NCBI GenBank assembly: GCA_033064195.1
Contig: JARBJD010000032.1
Location: forward strand, 62,001 to 126,000
DNA: 64,000 nt
Direction: 5' to 3'
Source of the DNA: Blattamonas nauphoetae
Lineage: Eukaryota; Preaxostyla; Oxymonadida
The translations under genes were made by a program, and so were the position numbers. Position 1 is the first letter of the stretch. Each line of letters opens with the position of its first letter. The notes below the pieces were generated by a model that was not told the DNA's origin, searched no databases, and saw only the letters and a list, made by a program, of their open reading frames with translations. Positions 1-8,600 of this stretch are shown here, piece by piece.

Positions 1-250
1 TTTGGGGGTGAGACTGAAGATAGTCGGAGAAGACGATGTGAAAATGAGGGCGAATGAGAATGAGAGATGGATGAAGCGAGTGGAGAGGCGACGAGAAGCA
101 GGACATGAAGATGCGATGGAAGGATGGCTGACGCGAAGAGACTGGAGAGCACAATCAAAGATTGTGGCGTACCGGAAGTATGTGAGTGAGGAGAGTGGGA
201 TGAACTATGAAAGATGGGAAGGATGGAGATATAATGTGTATTGGATGTAA
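1..250 (+). CDS. ARM1-family protein, 3' fragment cut by window edge
   Basis: This is the C-terminal end of a gene whose body lies outside the window. It encodes the charged, helical tail typical of the ARM1 family (Glu/Lys/Arg-rich, with the words HEDAMEGWLT and ESGMN), as in the five larger copies in this window. Bases 1-167 are identical to 22192-22358 of the copy at 20324-22408, but the last about 75 bases instead resemble the tail of the copy at 24650-26759, including the final YWM. The gene is therefore a mosaic of two paralogs. It runs towards the minus-strand beta-helix gene at 528-2321. The function of the family is unknown; the tail looks like a coiled or helical charged segment. 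Confidence 0.75.
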   Translation, partial: LGVRLKIVGEDDVKMRANENERWMKRVERRREAGHEDAMEGWLTRRDWRAQSKIVAYRKYVSEESGMNYERWEGWRYNVYWM

Positions 251-268
251 ATTTCACGTTTCACGTCA
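251..268 (+). promoter_or_regulatory. conserved ARM1 3' element
   Basis: ATTTCACGTTTCACGTCA starts directly after the stop codon of the ARM1 fragment. It holds two direct TTTCACG units. The same element follows every ARM1 gene here. A role in 3'-end formation, mRNA control or recombination is inference. Confidence 0.5.
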
Positions 269-527
269 CAGTCAAGTTTCTTCTGTTTGATCTAGAAGTA
301 AAGAAATCGCAATTCAATCTTCAGTTCACCAATTCTGAAGGCAATCTTCTCTCTGGTGCCTGGTGAAGACGATTGGTTCTTTGGAGGGTCTCGTAAATCC
401 TCACGAAGCTCAAATTTGTCAAAAGTCATTCAAATCAACAGAAATATCAGAAATGCGAGAAAGAACAAAACTAAGGTTGACAAGGCAGACACCAAAAATA
501 TCGAAAATGGATATCACATGCCAAAAA

Positions 528-2321
528 TTAACTGGTCTTCGATGGCAACGAGGAAGACTCATTCGGTTGCTCTGTCACGACAACAGCAGCTTCAGATGGA
601 AAAGCAGCAACTCCATTCTGCCCCACTGCATATTGCATCTGCGCGGGATGGCTGGGAGGCATCGCATACACATATTGAACAGGCTGGTTCGCATTCGGTT
701 GGAGGGGCACGTTTGGAGCGTGTTGAGCAGGCTGGCATTCAGAGTGCGGCACGGAGTCGTCTTCGCAGCACACTCGCATTCGCCCACTCCCACAACATCT
801 TCGTGCTCGACGGCAGCAACAGCACGGGCAGCACCCGCAGCAGCACACCCCAACACAGCACATCACAATCCCAGCCACTGCCACAACAAGCCCCACCCCA
901 AACACAACAAACGACCACACAAACCGCTTCAGCAGCCGAGAGATCGACACAGGAAGTGCACATTTCGTTCCCGAAGCATCCAAAACATGCGGCGAAGAGC
1001 TGTACGAGCTCATCTCACCAAACGAGTCGCAATCGAAGTATGCGAGTGCGGACTCCTCGATGAAGATGTCGGATGCTTTCGTTCCTGTGTTCCCCCAGAA
1101 CCAGTTGTCGTACAGCGACTCGGACGAGATCATATTCTGTTCTGAATTTGACGGTTCGGTTTCGTTCTTTGCCACTCCCACAACAATCGCTCCACCTTTT
1201 CCTGAAGAGCGGCAGTTTCGGAAGAAAGACTTTCTGATCACCAAGTTCTGCGGAATTGCTTCAATCACAACACACGCCGACAACGCTCCGAGTGAAGTCA
1301 CGGTCGAGAATGTCGTGCTCATCAGCGTCAGTCGAGACCCTTTCTTGAAACACAACACTCCACTCCCGTCTGTCGTCGAGAATGTGTGGAAGTCGCTGGA
1401 AGTGATCTCCAGCTCCCCATCTTCGGAATCAAATGTCAAAAATCCCGCTTTTCCGTCAATCCCCACATTTTGGTTCGAGAATGATGACGACGAGATTCGA
1501 ATCTTCTGTGGCCCGTTTGTCACATATTCCGGCACAGCCTTGGCAAGCCCGCAGTGGTTGAAGTCCGACGACGACAGTTCAAAGCTTGTTGCGGAGAGAG
1601 CGGGGACAATCGTGAACTCCAGCGCCGCTTCACAATCATTGAACGACGACGACGAGATTGTCACTGAAACCAGCTCGTTCGTTTCCTTCGTCGGCTCTTT
1701 GGCATTGAGAGTGTCGTCAGCGTCTTCGTTGGACGATGCGGGGACGAAAGTGATCGTTTTGAATGAACTCGAAGAAATCTTCACAAATCTCGTCGAAGCC
1801 GAGCACAGCATTGGTGATGTCGATGTCACTGTCACATTCTTGTATGCGGACGCTGAGACACTCACTGTCGTGTTTGCTGATGTCGAGTCCACCAGCGATC
1901 TTTCAACGATCGTCGATTCCATCTGGAATCCAGTGAATCCAACTGTACCCCCTGCGGCAACTGCAATCGGCGAGCAAATGTGGTGGTCAGCCCAATCACA
2001 GTCAACAAACTCGAACGAGGAGTCGGACGAAACGAACACGAAGGACGAAGCCCCATTCATCGACAAGCTCACGTTTTCGAGAGAGTGCGACATCTCCAGC
2101 ACAACGAAGAGGCCATTTGAGGCAACTTGCGGTTGAACAATGATCGAGTGGTCTTGACCAATGAAGCGAAGATTCGAATGTTTGAGTTGGACATCCTCGC
2201 CGTCGTACTCTGTCTCGGAGAGAAGCAGGGTATTCGAGTTGGCCGAGAACGCATCAACAAGGTCTTGGATACTGGCAGCGTGAGATAATTTGCACATAAC
2301 GAAGATGATTGAACAGAGCAT
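528..2321 (-). CDS. beta-helix surface protein with Cys-rich tail, copy A
   Basis: A predicted type I membrane protein of 597 residues. The N terminus (MLCSIIFVMCKLSHAA) is a signal peptide. The ectodomain has repeated strands of the type ISSSSF or LSSSDF every 25-40 residues, the pattern of right-handed beta-helix (pectin-lyase-like) folds. Near residue 455 a hydrophobic segment (VWSFVVFGVGLVVAVAG) is followed by a very Cys-rich stretch (CCVGVCCCGCCPCCCC) and a Pro/Gln-rich cytosolic tail. The cysteines next to the membrane are plausible S-palmitoylation sites. The gene has no intron and is about 95% identical to the copy at 22576-24384. It lies between two convergent ARM1 genes; its 3' end faces the left one. 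Ligand and role are unknown; a surface or adhesion function is inferred from architecture only. Confidence 0.85.
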   Translation of the reverse strand: MLCSIIFVMCKLSHAASIQDLVDAFSANSNTLLLSETEYDGEDVQLKHSNLRFIGQDHSIIVQPQVASNGLFVVLEMSHSLENVSLSMNGASSFVFVSSDSSFEFVDCDWADHHICSPIAVAAGGTVGFTGFQMESTIVERSLVDSTSANTTVSVSASAYKNVTVTSTSPMLCSASTRFVKISSSSFKTITFVPASSNEDADDTLNAKEPTKETNELVSVTISSSSFNDCEAALEFTIVPALSATSFELSSSDFNHCGLAKAVPEYVTNGPQKIRISSSSFSNQNVGIDGKAGFLTFDSEDGELEITSSDFHTFSTTDGSGVLCFKKGSRLTLMSTTFSTVTSLGALSACVVIEAIPQNLVIRKSFFRNCRSSGKGGAIVVGVAKNETEPSNSEQNMISSESLYDNWFWGNTGTKASDIFIEESALAYFDCDSFGEMSSYSSSPHVLDASGTKCALPVSISRLLKRFVWSFVVFGVGLVVAVAGIVMCCVGVCCCGCCPCCCCRRARRCCGSGRMRVCCEDDSVPHSECQPAQHAPNVPLQPNANQPVQYVYAMPPSHPAQMQYAVGQNGVAAFPSEAAVVVTEQPNESSSLPSKTS

Positions 2322-2435
2322 GAATGATATTTTATAAAGGGTGATAGTTTATGCAGAGACAACTTGCCAGATTTGCACATTAATATCCCCCTTTCTCTCT
2401 CTTTTGTTGTGTAATGAGGTAAAATTGTCAACCCA

Positions 2436-2455
2436 TGACGTAAAACGTGATTTTC
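2436..2455 (-). promoter_or_regulatory. conserved ARM1 3' element
   Basis: A variant of the 3' element (TGACGTAAAACGTGATTTTCA type on the plus strand) lies about 28 bases after the stop codon of the ARM1 gene at 2483-4570. It also forms an inverted pair with the element at 251-268 around the beta-helix gene. Confidence 0.45.
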
Positions 2456-2482
2456 ATTCTCCAAATCGAGACTCTTCTTGCA

Positions 2483-4570
2483 TCATCCTGAAAATCTCAC
2501 ATTCATTCCACTCTCTTCATTCACCCGTTTAACATACTTCATAATCTGATACCGTGCTGTATTTTCCATTCGCGTCAGCCATCCTTCCATCACATCTTCA
2601 TGTCCAGCTTCTCGAAGTCTCTCCACTCGCTTCTTCCATCTCTCTTTCTCATTCTTCTTCATTCTCACATCGTCTTCTCTGATCATCTCCAATCTCATTT
2701 TTAAATCTTTCTCCTTTGTCTTCTCCACCAACCACCCCACTTCCCACTCCTCTCTTCCCGTCTCCACAATCTCACCATCTTTGAAAAGTTCGTGCTCGAA
2801 TTTGAATATCCGGACGACAAGTTCAGTGACAATGCTTGGCAGATCATGGTCTCTCGAGACCTCATTCGGAATGAACTCTTCTCGTTGAAGAATGAACTGC
2901 AGATATTGCTTGGCTGTTTTCAGGGATCGTTCAAACTGAAGCATTCGGATTCTCTTCTGCTCAAATTTGTCTTCAGTGAGGTGTTTTAGACTCCGAATAA
3001 AGTTTTTGATGGCCCAGACGAGAGATTGATGGAATTGAGCATGTGTTGTCGGAACTGCATTCGGGTTTGATGCGTTGATCACCCGTTCAACCAGATTCTC
3101 TTCCAGCAAGAAAGGAATCAGGCGAGGAAGATATTCGCCGATGTTGACAATCATTCCAATACAAGAGTGGTGTGTCGGTGAAGAAAGACAGCATGTTCGT
3201 TCCAAAAGTGAGCACAGCTGTGGGACATCGGGGAAGGTGGATTCGACAGCTCGACGGAGTGATTCCCGACCGGCATAGAGACAGGAAGCTGCACAGCTCC
3301 AAGAAATGTTGAGACTTTTGAACAAATAATCAGTTCGGAAAGCAGGATGACTATTCGATTCAATTTTCTGTGGTTCAAGCAGATCGAGGCAGGCGATGAT
3401 GGTTGATTTGAGAAGAGGAGCAAAGTCGTACTTGATCAGAATCTGACAAGATGAGAAGAGACAGAGACATACTTCTTGAAAGGCGTTGTCGATGTGAAAA
3501 AGAAGTGAGTGGAGGAAAGATAATTCTTCACAAAGCAGTTCAAGAACAGTGTTTCCGCTGAGAAGTGATGATTTGTCGGGAAGTGTGGTGGAGAGAGCAG
3601 AGATGGTTCCATCCGAAGGCGACGATTCGGCGAAGAGCGACTTCATTTCCGAAACATGTTCGGCCAGTGTGGAACACAGTCGTCCTGCGAACGGGACAAG
3701 CTCCGACGAACTGTCCGTCGAACTAGAAGGCACTTTGAGTGTTCGTATGTAGGAGCGAGATTCTGGATTAGACTTGCATCGTGTGGAAAGAGCTTTGAGA
3801 GCCAGTTTTGACACTTCGAGATGGGGAGAGAAACACAGCTGGGTGAGAATCGGCAAATGTGGAAAAGACGACTCTGAACTCTTGAAAATATTGAGAAATA
3901 CGAGGAATTGGGTAAAGTTGTGGGCGAGGAATGCTGAATACGATCGAGGTGTGGAAGTCCATAACAACAGACAATTTGCGATCTGAGACAAAATGATGGA
4001 AACGTGGAGGAAAACTAACTTCAGCGATCATTTTTTTTGCCGAGATTGAGATCATCCATTTGAGGAAGAAGGAAGGAATGGATGATTCACAAATGCGATC
4101 CAATTCATCTTCCGACAACTTTCCTGATCGAGATCATCATGAAAAGAGTCAATGTTAACACAAAACATTGACAGACCAATCAGAATCAACAATTTCGGGA
4201 ATGCAATCTGAGAAATGATGACGAAACAAGACTCAAACTGGAACATCACATGGTTGAGTTTGTTCACAATATAGTTCAAGAGGTGTGATGTAATTGACTT
4301 GAAGAATTGTGGAGAGGGCCCAATCAGATTCTGTGATAATCATCAACGCGATTGAAGGAAATCAAGGCGAGATAAACCAATCACAAGAACGAGGAGACTA
4401 TTCAACATCAACTGACTGAGTTGTTTGCACTCGCCACAAATCTGGCTTAGAAACACTTCAAGAAAGTTCTACAAGCATTTGAGAGTGATGTCAAGAGAAA
4501 GCCGTCAAACTTTTTGTTTCGCAATTGCGTTGTCAATTTGCGGAGTGATTGAATTCTTGTCAACAAGCAT
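2483..4570 (-). CDS. ARM1-family helical-repeat protein, intact
   Basis: Seven exons give about 615 residues. The start is MLVDKNSITP at 4570. Introns in order are about 42, 47, 31, 53, 37 and 30 nt, all GT-AG and in phase. The protein is rich in Leu and Ser with predicted helices, e.g. ESDWALSTIL near residue 51, a Ser-rich loop SSPSDGTISALS, LLKSTIIACLDLL, and a C-terminal Lys/Glu/Arg-rich helix; this resembles ARM/HEAT-type solenoids, but I recognise no named family. The last intron (3443-3472) is 30 nt, lacks a stop and keeps frame, so its retention would only add ten residues; the paralogs have 31 nt here. The gene converges on the beta-helix gene region and is head-to-head with the ARM2 gene at 4687. 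Function unknown. Confidence 0.75.
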
Positions 4571-4686
4571 TGTAGTTAGGAGCGATGAAGAGACGGAAAG
4601 AAGCTAGTAATGTCGACTGAACCCTGGATAGTGCGTTCCACTTTCTGAAAACTTGACTGATTGGGTTGATCTTCATCATCGGTGGA

Positions 4687-5601
4687 ATGATAACAAGAGT
4701 GACTCATTCACGTGTCTCCTCCACCATACCATCGAATTTCAGCACACAATCCTCACAAGTTGGAGAAGAATACAAGGACTTCACGACTTGGGAGATCAAC
4801 CATTACCCTACTTGGGAACGACGCTGTATTATCTTCAAATCACTTTTGAAAGTCATTGCTGATGACCTAATTCTTGATTCCCGTCTTGAGCATAATGCTG
4901 CGGAATTTCTGTTGTATCTGCAGCCCAATGACCAGATCAAGCTGAGCGTCGATGATGTGTTAACGAAACTGGTACCATCTCCAGACAATCCATACCAAGG
5001 ATTCATTGATGCGTTCAAAGTGCTGATGACATCAAAATACTCATCTATTGTTACTGCAGCACTGACCCTGTTTGACGAAGTGCTTCGAAGAACAAATTCG
5101 ACGACTAAACAACACATCCTGAAGTCCAATCCCATAGCCACCATTTTTACATCAGACAGACATCGTTCTCTGACCATTATGGGAAACGAACAGTTTCACA
5201 CATCGTTGTTCAAAGTTTTCAGGCGTATCTCCGACTGTGTTGAGAGTATCGCTTTCTTTGCCATGTTACTTGAACCAGCAGAACCGTATTTGCGTAATAT
5301 TCTGTCGCAATGGAGAAAAATGACGGAAGAATCCAAGGAATTGAATGGATTCTCGCCGCTTCTTCTCTGCCTCATAGACAAGAGTATATTGCATGACCAA
5401 ACGTTGCAGATGGTTTTATCGCTGCAGGTTGGTCAGATCGTCCCGAGTCTTCTTTCGGAACGAGTTACTCTCAATGTACCCGAGAGGTCCTTCTTCCAAC
5501 TTGGACATCTTTATGAATGCATGCAGCATTATGACAAAGACAGCCAGAAACGATGGACAGCGTCGGACGCTGCTTCGGGTCAAGTGCCATGCAGTCGGTG
5601 A
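4687..5601 (+). pseudogene. ARM2-family helical-repeat protein, truncated at 3' end
   Basis: The reading frame is homologous to the ARM2 genes at 27875 and 32120: a GFIDAFKVLMTS motif matches GFIDSMITLLSS and FMDLMTVLLSS of the paralogs, and all are all-helical, ARM/HEAT-like. The first in-frame ATG is at 4687, although an upstream exon is possible. Homology stops near 5532, about 60-100 residues before the family's usual end (SLGLNV or SLGMN), and the frame then runs into antisense sequence of the receptor gene at 5471-11341. The last about 20 residues are thus foreign. I read it as a gene cut by a rearrangement, probably still expressed as a shortened protein or dead. Function of the family unknown. 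Confidence 0.6.
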
Positions 5602-8600
5602 TCAAGTCTTTCATCGAGTCCAAACCAATCACGTCCATCTTCGGAAGCGTCCCTGCCACAATCTGACGAGACGCATTCACTCCATCCTGCTCCCCATACG
5701 GCACTTGCCCAGTCTCCACCTCCCACAACAACAGGCCAAGACTAAAAACTGACGCTTTCGTGTTGTCAATGTTCTCCTTCTTCTCAATCACTTCAGGCGC
5801 CAGCCATCGCTGAGATTCGGACATCTCGTCCTTCTTGTGAGCTCGCTCTTCCATCGCCTTGTCTTCGAACTCCACACCAGGTGGGGGAGCAATCTGTGGC
5901 TCCAGTGTGTCCAGCGTCGGTTGAACAATGTCGGCTGTCGTTTTGAAGCACACTCGCCCGTTCGAATCGAAAACAATGTTGTGCGACGTCAGTGTCAGAA
6001 AGATCGGCGCGTTTCTGTCTTTCTGAGCAAGCATCTTCAGACCTCGCACAATCTGGCCCTGCACTGTCCGCTTCACAATCCCTCCCTTCTCCTCCGAATG
6101 AAGCCGATTGTACAGCGTGTTCTGTTTGTTCACAATCACCGTCTCAATCCCAACTCCACACGCCAACGCTTCAATCTGATCCACAAAGTCCAAAAGCGGA
6201 TCCGAATCGACTTCGGCTTCTTTCGTCGCAGGTTGGTTCGACAGAGAATGGATCATCGAGTTGTTCGGGTTTGTGCTGATCTGATGGTCCGTCACGGCCA
6301 CCTCCATTTTCTCGTCAATTTCAACTTGATATGCGTCTCCCATTTCTTGACCTTCCTCCTTCTTGTTGTGCTTTCGACGCCACAAAATCACAATCACAAC
6401 AATCACGACGATCAGGAGAGCCACAACAGCAACCACAACAGGAATCACCCACGACATCGCTTTCTTCGCGTTCTCACTTCGCAACTCTCGAGCACTCTTC
6501 TTCACAACGAACGAGTCTGTCACCAGAGACGACCCAAACAGAAGACGACCTTCCCATTCATTCGTCCAGTCCAGCGAGACATCGTCCAACGTCAGACTCA
6601 GAACAACCAAAGTGTCAGTGCACGTTTCAACATGAGCACCAGAAAGAAGGACTGTCGTTGTGGTTGGGGTTGCTTTGTGTGTCGTCGATGAATCGAGCAG
6701 TTCCAGCGAGACAGCACAAGGAATCAGCTGCTCTCCAACAATCCTCACTTTCACAGCATCCTTCGTCTTCTTCTGCTCTCCCCCACTCGACGCCACATCC
6801 AATGTCGGCATCACAAACGGCGACGCAGATTCTTCGTCTCCAATCACAACAGAACAGCCATCCGACGAGATCCAGTGAAGAGACGCTTGTTTGTTCGCTT
6901 CCTCGTCTGACAGAACATCAATCCTTCCCTCGTTCACACATCGCACGTTTCGTTGCAGAGATGGGAACTTGTCCAGTCCAGCCGAGTTCGACAGAAGATG
7001 CGAGTTTTGCAGTGTCAGCGTCGAGTTCGAGATGAAGAACACTCCCTGATGGATCCGAGAGAAGTTGCTCCCAATCACCACAATCGACTCTCCAGACACT
7101 TTCACAAGTCCAGTCTCCCACTCACACACTCCCATCTCGTCCACTGGCTCCGAGTTCGACGTGGTGGGAAGAAGCGGGCCTGTCACTCGAAGGTTGTTCA
7201 GCTCAACAGCTGTCTCAGACGACGAGAGCAGACAAAGATCAGACGACACAGATTCAATCGAGATGGGAAGATTTCGCAGTTTCAGCATTCCTCCACTCGA
7301 CACCAGAAGAGGAGATGTTGTCGACGCGTTGGAAGGAATCAAAATCGAGCCAGTTTCGCCATTCTGATCCACAATCAACAGAAATTCAGTGGGGATCACG
7401 TGAGACATCGAGAGCGTCACTTTGTTCGTCACATACACCTTCACCGTTTCGATCGAAATCGACTCCACGATTGTCAGTGCCTTGTCCAATGTCTGGCATG
7501 GTGCACTCACTCCTCCACACCCATCTCCATCCACTCCCGTCTTCCCATCCACAAAAATCTCCATCTGCGCTGGCTTGTGCGGTGTCGTGAATTTCTGAGA
7601 TGTCAGCACCACAAACTCTTCCTGAGTCGCCAGAGTCAGGCTTGAGACAGAGTAGTTCTTCCCGAATTCGAGAGTGGACGGCAGACCCAGTTCGAACCGC
7701 GTCGACAATCCCTCTTCACTCCCACTCATCTCAACAATCACTTCGAACATGAACGCAGCGTTCGATTCCACATAATCCACAGATTCCACAATCGCCATCC
7801 GAAACCGATCGCCAGCTTCGAAATTCTCTCCCACGACCTTCAAACAGAACGAGGTCGGACTTGGCGTTGCGACAAGTGTGATAGACGTCACATCTGCAGG
7901 ATAAGGAATGTGGACCTGTTCAACGCGTGAGTACATATTTTGTCCATCAAACCTGTAAGTATCACCAAACAAGACATGTTCGTCTTCATTGCTAGTCATG
8001 GGGGCCAGTCGGGCTGGAACAATCGAGGAAGCCTTGGTTGAGCTTGATGATGATCCTGTGTAATCGTAGACATAGATGTTGCTCTGGAGGCTTTGGGAGT
8101 TCTTCGTGATAATAATATTATCGTGGAGGTTGAAACCGAATGTTGATGGAAATTTGATTCCTTCGAAAGTGAGGAATGCTTTGTCCGAACTGCATCGAAC
8201 GCTCAATGCTGTGACACGAGTCGGTTCTTCCATTATCCTTGCTTCTCCAACTGTCAGGAGATCGTCAATCATTCCATCCTGATCTGAGACTTGAATGATT
8301 TTGTACGTCTCGCCCCATTTCAGATCAGGCACTCCTCCGACTCGACTGTACACAGAAGCGGAGACAGATGCGAAGGAATTCGCGAAAGTCGTCGTGCAAG
8401 TGTAATTGTCGGAGGGATCATTGATATTCCCGAAAGTGATGTTGACTGGAAAGGAGCCAATGTTGGACTCCACCAAGTTGATGACAACATATTCACCTTG
8501 ATTGATGTAGTCAGGAGATAGGATGGTAATTGTCTTCTCTAGTTTTTGGGGGATGTAAAACCAATTCTGACTCAGCGACACTTCGAAGATCAGTGGGCGG

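Noticed and set aside
251-2455. The 19-bp elements as terminal inverted repeats of a transposon carrying the surface gene
   Set aside because: The same element follows lone ARM1 genes at 11470 and 36176 without a partner, no target-site duplication is seen and no transposase is inside; a 3' element of ARM1 fits better.
5471-5601. Natural overlapping convergent genes
   Set aside because: Both ends lack the homologous termini of their families, so a rearrangement is the simpler reading.
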